The notes under the pieces were generated by a model. That model did not search any database and was not told the origin of the DNA. It worked only from the letters and a program-made list of their open reading frames with translations. Shown here piece by piece: positions 14,445 to 23,166 of a DNA stretch of 44,087 nt (the first letter of the stretch is position 1; every line of letters starts with the position of its first letter). Source of the DNA: an uncultured Lentisphaerota bacterium (lineage in GTDB: Bacteria; Verrucomicrobiota; Lentisphaeria; Oligosphaerales; CAITYL01); contig CAITYL010000365.1 of assembly GCA_903896595.1 (NCBI GenBank), positions 1 to 44,087 of the forward strand. The letters are read 5' to 3'. The translations under genes and the position numbers were made by a program.

Positions 14445-16773
14445 GCTGTTCCGCCGGCGTGTAGTGGGCGTCCAAATAGACCTGAACCAGCGGTAAGCGC
14501 CGCTCGACGGGGACGCCATCAGCGGATTCGACACCATCGGCGGACTTGAAGATGGCCAAACGCGGCCGGACCCGTTCAATATCGGCGATCAATTGGCGTT
14601 GGGCCGCGGGCGTGCAGGCATAGATGGCATTGAAATAGCGCGACACGCTGGGACGGTCGGCGTAGAACAGCAAAGCGCCGCCACAGCTGATATTCAAAAC
14701 GGCCTCACCGGGCGCGGTATTGGCTTGAATATAGCGGACCACCGGCTCCAATTGGGTGCGTACCGCGGCCGGAAGAGCGGCTCCCAAACGGTCCCGGCCG
14801 CGGCCCGGGGGAAGAGGAAATGGATTTTCGCGCAACTGATTCCAGTCAAACGAAAAAGACTGCCGCCAAGTGAACCCCGTCAACAGCCGCCAACCGGGAA
14901 TCACGCAGAGGGCCAGCGCCGCCAACGCCCAGGCCAGGATGGCCAGCCGGCGGAAGATCGGCGTACGGCGAACAAAAACCGCCCGGCCGATTCCCGCGAC
15001 CCCCTGATCGGCGACGAACAGCAGCAACAGCAAAAAACCTGGATAAACGTAAAAGGAATAGAGCAGGCTGGCGCGACCCAACGGCGTCCGTTGGAGCGCG
15101 GCGACCCAAAACAGGATCAGCAGAAAATGAATCCGGGCCGGGGACGCCCAAAAGTCGCGTTGCAGAAGCAGAACGGTCACCACCGCCACCCCGACGAACA
15201 GGAATAAGAGGGGCAGGTGCTGCAGAAACGCGCTGTCGGCGGCGTACTCCAGGCCGCCGGCGTGCCAGCCATGGGCCGCGATCAGCCGCAGACCGGGAAG
15301 AAAGCCGGGAAAGGGCTGGCCCCACATCTCCGATTGATAACGGGTTTGGAGGATCACGTTGTCAAGGAACGCCGGGAACGCGCCCCGCCAAAACAAACCG
15401 GCGCCGAACACCCAAAACCCGCCGACCGCGCCGAGGGCGAAACACGCCAGGGGCAGCGGTCGCCGCCAACCCGGAATGCCGGCCTGCAGCGCCCCCGCCA
15501 ACGCCAGCAGCGCCCCCAGGATGGCACCGGCATAAAGCCCCATGTCCACGGAGTACCAAAACGCCAGGGCGGCACAAACTCCGGCCGCCGCCAACCGTTT
15601 GCCCCCGGCCAGACAGACCGCGAGAATGGCTGCCCCGCCGCCGCCGGCCGCCACCGGGGTCTGAACAGGGTCCAGCAGGGCAAAGCCGCGGGGGCCCCTG
15701 ACGGCGCCGGCCACCAGGGCAATCGCCACCACGGCAAACAACTGCCGGCCGGCCATCCCGTTGTAAAAATCAGGCAAGTTATGCAGCCACAGGCCGGCCG
15801 TCAGGACAACCAACGCCAGGGCCATGGGCGCGCCGAGCCGAAACACCTGCAATCCCAAAAAGTAGCAGGCCACAAAAAACAATGGAATGATCAGGTGCTC
15901 GCCGTGAATCACGCTGTCGCGTGACACTCCGAACGTTTTCACGGCCAGCCACGGCACGATGGCGTTCCGGAGCAGGCCGTGCTGGCAATAGATGTCGCGA
16001 TAAGGCACGCCGCCATGCAGCATCTGGTTGGCTGGAGCCAGCCGTTCCCCCTCATGGAACGCATCCATATAGGGCTCCCGCCGCGCCGCATGCACCACCA
16101 GATAGATGGCACAGGGCAGGAGAAACCAAACCAGGACACAGCGGGCCAGGCGAAGTCCGCGCCCTGTCGGCGAGGTGCGGTGCAGGGCCGGTAGCGGCGG
16201 CGGCAGGCCAACCGCAGGTGCCGCGGCCGGGGCCGGGACGGCCGCCGGGATACCGGGCCAAAAGCGGTTTGTTACCCGAATGACCAGCGGGATCAGAACC
16301 ATCAACGCCGCCGTAAGCCACAACACCCCGACCATGCCTGGCCAAGCCGTGACATCAAGAACGGGAATCTTCCGCCACCAGGCGAACAGGGGCAGGAAGG
16401 CGAGCACACTCCAGCGCAGGGCGCGGGAGGGTGCGCCGCCGGCGGCGGCGGCCATCCCCACCCAGATCCCCCAGAACAGGAAAATTATCACCGGCAACGC
16501 AATCAGGGCCAGGGCAAAATAGGCCGACTGTTCGTGAATGGGATACTGGGCGCTCGCCGCCCAGGAAAAAATACCCGAGGTGGAACGATAGGGAATCGAC
16601 AGGCAGGGCAGCAGCAGGGGCGCCAGGGCGATGAAAACCGTCAAAGCCGCCCCGCCCGCCAACGCGGTCAAGGGCAACATGCCAGGCTCGCTGGCCACCG
16701 CGCACACCGCCGTCACGCGCCGTCTTCCGGCCGCCAACCCCCGTCCGGCCAGGCGGGCGGCCCTTACCTTCAT
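14413..16773 (-). CDS. Large polytopic membrane protein, possibly GT-C glycosyltransferase
   Basis: A 786-residue protein with well over ten predicted membrane helices and a C-terminal soluble part of about 130 residues. After the first membrane block comes an acidic loop DAFHEGERLAP followed by GGVPYRDIYCQHG, which resembles the first-loop catalytic region of lipid-linked-sugar GT-C enzymes, though I cannot prove the family. The end region has RPSVSRYFNAIYAC and VERRLPLVQVYLDAHY. The ATG overlaps the stop of the zinc-ribbon gene (ATGA), so both are translated together. A role in surface glycan or protein glycosylation is a guess. It overlaps the convergent unknown gene by 32 bases. Confidence 0.78.
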   Translation of the reverse strand: MKVRAARLAGRGLAAGRRRVTAVCAVASEPGMLPLTALAGGAALTVFIALAPLLLPCLSIPYRSTSGIFSWAASAQYPIHEQSAYFALALIALPVIIFLFWGIWVGMAAAAGGAPSRALRWSVLAFLPLFAWWRKIPVLDVTAWPGMVGVLWLTAALMVLIPLVIRVTNRFWPGIPAAVPAPAAAPAVGLPPPLPALHRTSPTGRGLRLARCVLVWFLLPCAIYLVVHAARREPYMDAFHEGERLAPANQMLHGGVPYRDIYCQHGLLRNAIVPWLAVKTFGVSRDSVIHGEHLIIPLFFVACYFLGLQVFRLGAPMALALVVLTAGLWLHNLPDFYNGMAGRQLFAVVAIALVAGAVRGPRGFALLDPVQTPVAAGGGGAAILAVCLAGGKRLAAAGVCAALAFWYSVDMGLYAGAILGALLALAGALQAGIPGWRRPLPLACFALGAVGGFWVFGAGLFWRGAFPAFLDNVILQTRYQSEMWGQPFPGFLPGLRLIAAHGWHAGGLEYAADSAFLQHLPLLFLFVGVAVVTVLLLQRDFWASPARIHFLLILFWVAALQRTPLGRASLLYSFYVYPGFLLLLLFVADQGVAGIGRAVFVRRTPIFRRLAILAWALAALALCVIPGWRLLTGFTWRQSFSFDWNQLRENPFPLPPGRGRDRLGAALPAAVRTQLEPVVRYIQANTAPGEAVLNISCGGALLFYADRPSVSRYFNAIYACTPAAQRQLIADIERVRPRLAIFKSADGVESADGVPVERRLPLVQVYLDAHYTPAEQLNGYQFLRRK

Positions 16774-17813
16774 GCGTCCACGGAGGGATGCTGGGTCACG
16801 GAAACCGTAGTTTCACCCGCCACCAGAATAACCCGCTGGTCGGTGACAATGACGGCCCGCGGACGGCGCAGGGCGGGCAAACAGACAAAAGCAAAAAAGG
16901 CCCAGGCGGCGGCGCCCAGCAGGGTAAACAGCACGGCGCTCCACAAGGCGCCCAAAGGCCCGGCCAAACTGGCGGCCAACACGACACAAAGGACCGGCAG
17001 CAAGGTGGCCACCAGGGACACGGCAGCGCCGTCCTGCGGGGCCGGCTTCCAGTCCCGCACCTGCTCGCCGGGATTTAAGTGGACGTGGGCCAGCCAGGTG
17101 GGCAGAACCACCCGGTGGCCGGCCGGCACCGGCGGCACCGCCGGATGGTGCGGAGCGGCATGCTTGGGGGATGGGGCCGGGGCCGGCGGGGCGACCGGGG
17201 CGGCGGCGGGCCGCGCAACCGCACCGGCGGACGGCGGGGCCGGCGGCATGCCCGGACGCGAACCGACCCCGCGCGGCAAACTGCCCGTGGCGGTGGCGCT
17301 CCGGGGGGCGGCCAGGGGGCCCGACGCCGGCGCTGGCGCCGCCTTTTCCTGCTGGGTCATGGTATTATGAATGATCGACGCCCGGGACAGCGCCATCGTG
17401 CTGGTTCCGGAATAGGGCCGTTTCGGCGTCACCGGCTGGTCGGCGGTGACGGCCGCCGGCGCCACCGGACCGCCGCTGACCCATTGTCCGACCGTGCCGG
17501 TGGCCGGGATGAGAAACGTCGTATTGCAGACGCCGCACTCGCCCTGGTTGCCCCGATAGGCCTCGGGAATGCCATAGGCGGTCCCACACTTCGGGCAAGT
17601 CAACTGGAACATGGCGGGGACAACGGGAGCGGCGACGGCCGGCGCGATCGCCTGCGGACGGCGGCCATGGGTCACCACCACGGCCAGATCCCCTTCCCGT
17701 GGAACTTGAAAAACCCCTTGACAGACCGGGCACTGCACGCTGACGCCGCGATTTTCCGGGGCAAACACATACTCGGTGGCGCAGTCGGGGCAGTGAATAC
17801 GAAGGGATTCCAT
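16770..17813 (-). CDS. Membrane protein with two zinc ribbons
   Basis: A 347-residue protein. Two N-terminal ribbons are clear: Cys8/Cys11 with Cys28/Cys31 (HCPDC...QCPVC, MJ0042-like) and Cys73/Cys76 with Cys93/Cys96 (CPKC...CGVC). A long Pro/Ala-rich disordered linker (about 100-230) follows, then two hydrophobic segments and a short C-terminal beta region RAVIVTDQRVILVAGETTVSV resembling a bacterial PH domain. The ATG at 17813 is preferred to an in-frame TTG four codons upstream because AAGGA is 12 bases from the ATG but only one base from the TTG. It overlaps the polytopic membrane protein by four bases. Function is unknown. Confidence 0.82.
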   Translation of the reverse strand: MESLRIHCPDCATEYVFAPENRGVSVQCPVCQGVFQVPREGDLAVVVTHGRRPQAIAPAVAAPVVPAMFQLTCPKCGTAYGIPEAYRGNQGECGVCNTTFLIPATGTVGQWVSGGPVAPAAVTADQPVTPKRPYSGTSTMALSRASIIHNTMTQQEKAAPAPASGPLAAPRSATATGSLPRGVGSRPGMPPAPPSAGAVARPAAAPVAPPAPAPSPKHAAPHHPAVPPVPAGHRVVLPTWLAHVHLNPGEQVRDWKPAPQDGAAVSLVATLLPVLCVVLAASLAGPLGALWSAVLFTLLGAAAWAFFAFVCLPALRRPRAVIVTDQRVILVAGETTVSVTQHPSVDA

Positions 17814-17906
17814 GGAGCGCGCCAATCCTTACTCAGTGACACCGGAAATCAAGGTTGCAAACAAGCGTACACTGTAACGGCGAATGGCGCCATCTGCAAC
17901 ACCGGC

Positions 17907-17934
17907 TTGCGCGCCGGCCATCCAGTTTTATAGT
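17907..17934 (+). promoter_or_regulatory. Promoter of rpsB-tsf-pyrH-frr
   Basis: TTGCGC (17907-17912) and TATAGT (17929-17934) are spaced by 16 bases. A leader of about 165 bases would precede rpsB. It is GC-rich, with several possible stems (GGCGCTTGGCGCTCC, CCGGCGCCGGG), and could carry S2 autoregulation, which I cannot confirm. Confidence 0.6.
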
Positions 17935-18104
17935 ACGCCTCTTCAGAACTCCGCGGCGGGCCGGGGGCGCTTGGCGCTCCGGCGGGGATCCGGCTCATCA
18001 CCCAACCGTCGCCATACCCGACAACCATGGATACTTCCGCCCCGGCGCCGGGCCACCAACGCCGGTGCGGCAAAGTCTCCCCGTAGAAAAAAGGCATCAC
18101 CGAC

Positions 18105-18869
18105 ATGGCCAACGCAATCACGATCAACGACTTGCTGGAAGCGGGCGTGCACTTCGGACACCAGACCAAACGCTGGAATCCGAAAATGAAGCCCTACATC
18201 TACGGGGCGCGCAACGGCATCTCCATCTTCGACCTGACCAAGAGCATCCGCATGCTGGCCGATGCCTGCGAATTCCTGCGTGAAACCGCCGCCGCCGGGG
18301 GCAAGATCCTGTTCGTCGGCTCCAAGCGCCAGGCTCAGGAAATCGTCAAAGAAGCGGCCGAACGGACCGGTCAGTCCTACATGTGCGACCGCTGGCTGGG
18401 CGGTACCCTCACCAATAACCAAGTCATTCGCACCCGCGTCGAATATTTCAAGGATCTGGACCGCAAACTGGCGGACGGCTCCCTCGAGAAGCTGCCCAAG
18501 AAAGAACAGTCCAAGCTGCGCAAAGAGCACGGCAAAATGCTAAAAACCCTGGGCGGCATCACCGAACTGGGCGGACTGCCCAAGGTGATGGTGGTCATTG
18601 ATGTTCTGCACGAAGACATCGCCGTGCGCGAAGCCAAGCGCTTGAACATCCCCGTGGTGGCCGTGGTGGATTCCAACTGCGATCCCGACAACATCACCAA
18701 GGTCGTTCCCGGCAACGATGACGCGCTGCGCGCCATCAAGGTGCTGGTGGACGCCTTCGCCGCCGCCATCGAAGAAGGCCGCATGGTCTTGGGCAAGGAC
18801 GACGCCCAGGACGAGGTTTTGGCCGACAAGGGCGACGCCGACCCCGCCGAGGCCCAGGAAGAAGCCTGA
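18105..18869 (+). CDS. rpsB: 30S ribosomal protein S2
   Basis: A 254-residue ribosomal protein S2 (uS2), which joins the small subunit late and sits near the mRNA exit side. Typical motifs are LLEAGVHFGHQTKRWNPKM, YIYGARNGISIFDL, FVGSKRQAQEIV, RWLGGTLTNNQVI and VVDSNCDPDN. The acidic C-terminal tail (about 232-254, DEVLADKGDADPAEAQEEA) is longer than in many bacteria. AAGG lies nine bases upstream of the ATG. First gene of the classic rpsB-tsf-pyrH-frr order. Confidence 0.98.
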   Translation: MANAITINDLLEAGVHFGHQTKRWNPKMKPYIYGARNGISIFDLTKSIRMLADACEFLRETAAAGGKILFVGSKRQAQEIVKEAAERTGQSYMCDRWLGGTLTNNQVIRTRVEYFKDLDRKLADGSLEKLPKKEQSKLRKEHGKMLKTLGGITELGGLPKVMVVIDVLHEDIAVREAKRLNIPVVAVVDSNCDPDNITKVVPGNDDALRAIKVLVDAFAAAIEEGRMVLGKDDAQDEVLADKGDADPAEAQEEA

Positions 18870-18912
18870 GTTTTTCACGAAGCTCTATCGATACGTTTAA
18901 GGATGTAATATT

Positions 18913-19719
18913 ATGGCGGCAATCACCGCAGACATGGTCAAAACCCTGCGCGAAAAGACCGGCGCGGGCATGATGGATTGCAAACGGGCGCTGGAGGAGG
19001 CGGCCGGCGACTTGGAAACGGCCGTCGACAACCTGCGCAAATCAGGGGCGGCGAAGGCGGAAAAGAAGGCCAACCGCGCCACCAAGGAAGGCTTGGTCTT
19101 CGCCTGCATCACCGCCGCGACGGCCGCCCTGGCCGAAGTGGTTGCCGAAACCGACTTCGTGGTGCGCAATGAACGGTTCCAGGCCTATGGCCCGGCGCTG
19201 GTCAAGAAAATCGCCGCCATGACCGCCGAGGGTGACCTGACCGCGACCCTGGTGGAGCAGGAAAAGGCGACCCTCACCGAGATGATCGCCACCATTGGCG
19301 AGAACATTCAGATCCGCCGCGCCCTGCGCTGGACCGCCAAGGACGGCGGCACCTTGGCCAGCTACACCCACATGGGCGGCAAGATTGTCGTGCTGGCTGA
19401 AATCGCCGGCGAGGCCGCCCCAGGCGTGGCCGCCGATGTCTGCATGCACATCGCCGCCTTCAATCCGCAATTCATCGTGCCGGAAAACATCCCCGCGGCC
19501 GTTATCGCCAAAGAGCGCGAAATCGCCGCCGCCCAAGTGCTCGGCAAACCCGCCAACATGGTCGAAAAGATCGTGGACGGCAAGATCAACAAGTGGTATT
19601 CCGAAGTTTGTTTGACCCGGCAGCCGTGGCTGCGGGACGACAAAACGTGCCTGGCCAAAGTGGCGCCCGCCTTGGTCGTCCGGCGCTTTGTGCGCTGGCA
19701 GGTCGGCGAGGAAGTCTAA
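18913..19719 (+). CDS. tsf: Elongation factor Ts
   Basis: A 268-residue guanine nucleotide exchange factor for EF-Tu. The N-terminal UBA-like domain (ITADMVKTLREKTGAGMMD, CKRALEEA) is followed by the AETDFVVRNERF signature that contacts EF-Tu, then the dimerisation core with YTHMGGKIVVLAEIAGEA and the HIAAFNPQFI block. Length is close to the usual 280-300. A strong AAGGATG site precedes the ATG. It follows rpsB by 43 bases in the same operon. Confidence 0.97.
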   Translation: MAAITADMVKTLREKTGAGMMDCKRALEEAAGDLETAVDNLRKSGAAKAEKKANRATKEGLVFACITAATAALAEVVAETDFVVRNERFQAYGPALVKKIAAMTAEGDLTATLVEQEKATLTEMIATIGENIQIRRALRWTAKDGGTLASYTHMGGKIVVLAEIAGEAAPGVAADVCMHIAAFNPQFIVPENIPAAVIAKEREIAAAQVLGKPANMVEKIVDGKINKWYSEVCLTRQPWLRDDKTCLAKVAPALVVRRFVRWQVGEEV

Positions 19720-19789
19720 ACGCCCCCGGCGCACGACCGGCGGACGGGGTGACACGGTGAGATCGGCCTTAGGGAAGCCTGGAGCGGCA

Positions 19790-20524
19790 ATGAACGGCGT
19801 CTACAAACGGATCCTCTTGAAACTGAGCGGCGAAACGCTGCGGACGCAGGCCCAGTCCCTAGACCCTGAAACGGTCATGGACGTGGCGCGCCAGATCCGC
19901 GATGACACCGCCGGCGCGCAGGTCGCCTTGGTGATCGGCGCCGGCAACCTGTTCCGCGGCCTCCCCGCCAGCCGCCATGGCATGACCCGCACCGGGGCCG
20001 ACACCATCGGCATGCTGGCCACCGTGATGAACGCCCTCGCCATGGCCGACGCGCTGGAGGCGGTGGGTATGCCCACCCGCGTCCAAAGCGCGATCCCGGT
20101 GACCGGCGTCGCCGATCCCTTCGACCAGCGGCGCGCCATCGCCCACCTCGAGGCGGGCCGGGTGGTGATCTTTGCGGGCGGCACCGGCCATCCCTTCTTC
20201 ACCACCGACACCACCGCCGCTCTGCGCGCCTGTGAGATCGGAGCCAACGCCGTTTTCAAGGCCACCAAAGTCGACGGCATTTTTACCGCCGACCCCAAGC
20301 AGCAACCGGACGCCCGGCGGTACCGGCGTCTGGCCTATGCCGACGCCCTGACGCAGCGCCTGGGCGTCATGGATGCCACCGCGTTTTCCCTCTGCCAGGA
20401 AAACAACATCCCGATTGTGGTGTTTAACTTTTTCCGGCCCAACGGGCTGCGCAACGCCCTCGCCGGCGACCTGAGCGCCGCCACCGCCGTCGGCCATCAC
20501 GCCACGGAACTGGACGCCGGGTGA
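19790..20524 (+). CDS. pyrH: UMP kinase
   Basis: A 244-residue amino-acid-kinase-fold enzyme that phosphorylates UMP to UDP in pyrimidine nucleotide synthesis. Family motifs are YKRILLKLSGETL at the N-terminus, VIGAGNLFRG, GADTIGMLATVMNALAMADAL and FAGGTGHPFFTTDTTAALRA, with KVDGIFTADPK near the C-terminal lobe. I chose the ATG at 19790 with GGAG just upstream; the frame is open 34 codons further but without family sequence. It follows tsf by 70 bases. Confidence 0.96.
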   Translation: MNGVYKRILLKLSGETLRTQAQSLDPETVMDVARQIRDDTAGAQVALVIGAGNLFRGLPASRHGMTRTGADTIGMLATVMNALAMADALEAVGMPTRVQSAIPVTGVADPFDQRRAIAHLEAGRVVIFAGGTGHPFFTTDTTAALRACEIGANAVFKATKVDGIFTADPKQQPDARRYRRLAYADALTQRLGVMDATAFSLCQENNIPIVVFNFFRPNGLRNALAGDLSAATAVGHHATELDAG

Positions 20525-20571
20525 AGCACGACTACTGAACCCCGAACTCATTAGCAATTGGGAGGTCCGCC

Positions 20572-21138
20572 ATGCCAGCCGTCACTGAAACTCTCCGCAA
20601 AACCACCGACCAAAAAATGAAGAAGGCCATTGAGGCGATGCTGCGCGACTTCGCGGCGTTGCGCACCGGCAAAGCCTCGCCGGCCCTAGTGGAAAACCTC
20701 AGCGTCGACTATTACGGCAGTCCCACCCGCCTGCGCGACATCGCCGGCATCACGGCCCCGGAACCACGCCTGCTGGTCATCCAACCCTGGGATCAGAGCG
20801 CGGTCAAGCCGATCGAAAAGGCCATTCTCGCCTCCAATCTGGGCATCAGTCCGATCAGCGACGGCCGCGTCGTCCGCCTGCCCGTTCCCGAACTCAGCGA
20901 AGAACGCCGCCGCGACCTGGTGAAGATGGTCAAAACCCGGGCCGAAGAGGGCCGCGTTGAGATCCGCAGCGTCCGCCGCGAGGCCAATGAAAGCGCCAAA
21001 AAGGCCGAGAAAGACGGCTTGTGCACGGAAGACGAACTCGCGCTCGCCACCAAGGAAATTCAGAAACAGACCGATGAGGCGATCAAGGAAATCGACAGCC
21101 AGCTCAAGGCCAAAGAAGCGGAACTGATGCAGGTGTGA
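20572..21138 (+). CDS. frr: Ribosome recycling factor
   Basis: A 188-residue ribosome recycling factor, which splits post-termination ribosomes together with EF-G. It shows LRDFAALRTGKASPALVENL, the VDYYGSPTRLRDIAGI turn, the RLPVPELSEERRRDLVKMVK segment and the coiled three-helix C-terminus with VRREANESAKKAEKDG. Length is normal. GGGAGG precedes the ATG. It is the last gene of the operon; no classical terminator follows, only a long repeat tract. Confidence 0.97.
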   Translation: MPAVTETLRKTTDQKMKKAIEAMLRDFAALRTGKASPALVENLSVDYYGSPTRLRDIAGITAPEPRLLVIQPWDQSAVKPIEKAILASNLGISPISDGRVVRLPVPELSEERRRDLVKMVKTRAEEGRVEIRSVRREANESAKKAEKDGLCTEDELALATKEIQKQTDEAIKEIDSQLKAKEAELMQV

Positions 21139-21141
21139 GCG

Positions 21142-21245
21142 TAATACGTCATGCGTAATGCGTGAACCGTGACGCGTAACACGTGAAACATCACGCCTCA
21201 CGTTTTACGTTTCACGCCTCACGTTTTACGCCTCACGTTTCACAT
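21142..21245. repeat. Degenerate CACGTTT/TTACGC repeat tract after frr
   Basis: Variants of CGTAATGCGTGAAC on the left and CACGCCTCACGTTTTACG on the right repeat about eight times. The left part is the complement of the right (GTAACACGTGAAAC with GTTTCACGCCTCACG), so the tract can fold into a long hairpin that might serve as a terminator, though no T run follows. Confidence 0.7.
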
Positions 21246-21262
21246 CTCCTTGCTTTCGTCGA

Positions 21263-21290
21263 TTGTACGAGTAGATTACCGGACTTTAAT
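21263..21290 (+). promoter_or_regulatory. Promoter of tRNA-Cys
   Basis: TTGTAC (21263-21268) and TTTAAT (21285-21290) are spaced by 16 bases, in locally AT-rich DNA that ends about 18 bases before the mature tRNA 5' end. Confidence 0.55.
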
Positions 21291-21308
21291 TCATAAATCG
21301 AAGACACG

Positions 21309-21383
<75 letters not shown>

Positions 21384-21451
21384 CTTTACAGCCCCCCGCA
21401 CCGGCGCCGGCGTGCCTCTCTGAGCAATCAGGGACAACGTCGGAGCGTGTG

Positions 21452-21799
21452 ATGTTCATGGCCAAGGCGAAAACCAAGAATCAAGTTCCGGCGTCCACGG
21501 TGAAAGTGGCCGCTCCGTCTCAGCCCGCCCCGAATCCGGCCAAGCCGGCGACGGCGCCTGATCTGATGAGCCAATGCGTGCTCTTCTGTCAAAATCAGCG
21601 GTGGCGTGAAGCGTCGCAGTTGATGCGGCGACTTCAAGACCGGGCGCTGGCCGATGGCAACCCGGAATTGGCCGCCAGTCTGGGCGGAGCCGGCGCCAAG
21701 ATTGATTTTTCTCTCCGTCGCCAAATGGCCGCCGCCGCCGTACGTAAAACCCAAGAATTGTTAGCCAAGGAGTTCCTACTGGATGTTGTCGAATCCTGA
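21452..21799 (+). CDS. Small basic protein of unknown function
   Basis: A 115-residue protein I do not recognise. The first 40 residues are a Lys/Ala/Pro-rich disordered tail (MAKAKTKNQVPAS onward); the rest is helical, with CVLFCQNQRWREASQLMRRL resembling a single TPR-like hairpin. An ATG at 21452 has GGAG six bases upstream; GTG at 21449 and ATG at 21458 are alternatives. It overlaps the following coiled-coil gene by 17 bases, which implies co-translation and a shared task. Its cysteines (two, in CVLFC) could bind metal but need not. Confidence 0.75.
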   Translation: MFMAKAKTKNQVPASTVKVAAPSQPAPNPAKPATAPDLMSQCVLFCQNQRWREASQLMRRLQDRALADGNPELAASLGGAGAKIDFSLRRQMAAAAVRKTQELLAKEFLLDVVES

Positions 21800-23165
21800 C
21801 AGCGCCCCAGGGATCCGGATAAGCGAGGAATTTGCCAACATGGTTGGCGAACTCCCCTGGCCCAGCCTCCGGGACTACATTCAAGCCAACTCCCAGTTGG
21901 CTAAAGCCTGCCAGCTTGGTGGATACCGCCTGGATCCCAAGTTCCGGAAACGCTTTGAGGGCTTCGTCTTGCGCGAAGCCGAAAAGGCCGAGTTCTCCAG
22001 CAGCTTTTGCAACCCGATTTTCGCCCAGTGGTACCCGGTCCATGAGGCGCTGTATCACGCCTTGGAGGACTACTTCCACTCGGATGTCTACAAGGCTTAC
22101 CGCGAAGAGCAGAAGCTCCCCGAAAGCGCGTATGCCCTGCCCCAGGATGTCTTTGACCGCATTTTTCGCGTCGAAGACCTGGACAAATGGAACATCCTCC
22201 TCTGCTTCAGCCCGATGCAATTCACCGACGCCCAGCTCAAGCAGGTGGTCGAGGATGCCCGCGGCAACGACCAGTTGCTGCGGCGCGTCAAGGAACTTGA
22301 AGAAGCCCTGGACGTCGCCAACCGCGAAACCGCCCAAGTCGTCGCGGAACGGGATCGCCTCCGCGGCTTGGCCGATGGCGGTACCGAGGAACTTCAGGAG
22401 TTGCGCAAGGCGCGCCGGGACCTCCAAAACGAGCGCAATGACCTGATCAATAAGTTCGACTCCTCCCAAGCCGAAAACCGCCGCATCCGCCAGCAGGACG
22501 TTCAGCGGGAACAAGACACCCAGCAGCGCCTCGCCGAGGTGGAAGCCGCCCGGCAGCAGGAGAAAAGCCGCTTTGACGGTCTGACCGCCCGACTGGAGAA
22601 AGAACTGGGCGAATGGCGCACCCGTTATGAACTGCAGCGCGCCGAAGACCGCGAACTCAAGGACACTCTCCAAGGCGTGGAAACGGCGCGCAACGGCGAA
22701 ACCGCCCGCGCCAAAAAAGCCGAGGCCAAGGTGGCCGAGCTGTACCGCTTTGTGGACGCCATCCTGCAGCGCATCGACTGGACCCAGATCGGCAAGAAGA
22801 TGCAGCTCACGCCGTCCCTGCAGCGCCAGTTCAACAGTGTGCTCAAGAAGCTCCATTACGAGGAAGACCTCAGCCTCAGTCTCGAAGGCACTCTGCCCCA
22901 GTTCGCCGGCCGCCTGATGGACCAGGAAAAGAAGCTCCTCGACTTGGTCGCCAACAGCAACACTCTGGAAGTCAGCCATGGCACGGTCGAAGAGTTCTGG
23001 AATGGCATCAAGGAAAGCTTCGACGATGTGACCATCGGCTTGGAAGCGCGCCTGATGCTGCTCAAGTTGCTCAAGGAAATCTTCTATCAGGTCGTGGACA
23101 TGGAAGACCTGGAAAAGCCGGTCCTGCCCATGTTGGCCGCCAGCCGTACGGCCAGACAGGGGTGA
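21783..23165 (+). CDS. Coiled-coil protein of unknown function
   Basis: A 460-residue soluble protein. The first 150 residues are globular (ELPWPSLRDYIQANSQLAKA, IFAQWYPVHEALYHALEDYF). Residues 155-325 are a long coiled coil (heptads through QLLRRVKELEEALDV and RRDLQNERNDLINKF). A C-terminal helical domain (326-450) follows, containing RFVDAILQRIDWTQIGKKM. No enzyme motif is visible. AAGGAG lies nine bases before the ATG. It overlaps the small gene upstream and is followed after one base by the PLD gene. A scaffold or structural role is plausible; I find no family name. Confidence 0.82.
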   Translation: MLSNPDSAPGIRISEEFANMVGELPWPSLRDYIQANSQLAKACQLGGYRLDPKFRKRFEGFVLREAEKAEFSSSFCNPIFAQWYPVHEALYHALEDYFHSDVYKAYREEQKLPESAYALPQDVFDRIFRVEDLDKWNILLCFSPMQFTDAQLKQVVEDARGNDQLLRRVKELEEALDVANRETAQVVAERDRLRGLADGGTEELQELRKARRDLQNERNDLINKFDSSQAENRRIRQQDVQREQDTQQRLAEVEAARQQEKSRFDGLTARLEKELGEWRTRYELQRAEDRELKDTLQGVETARNGETARAKKAEAKVAELYRFVDAILQRIDWTQIGKKMQLTPSLQRQFNSVLKKLHYEEDLSLSLEGTLPQFAGRLMDQEKKLLDLVANSNTLEVSHGTVEEFWNGIKESFDDVTIGLEARLMLLKLLKEIFYQVVDMEDLEKPVLPMLAASRTARQG

Positions 23166-23166
23166 C

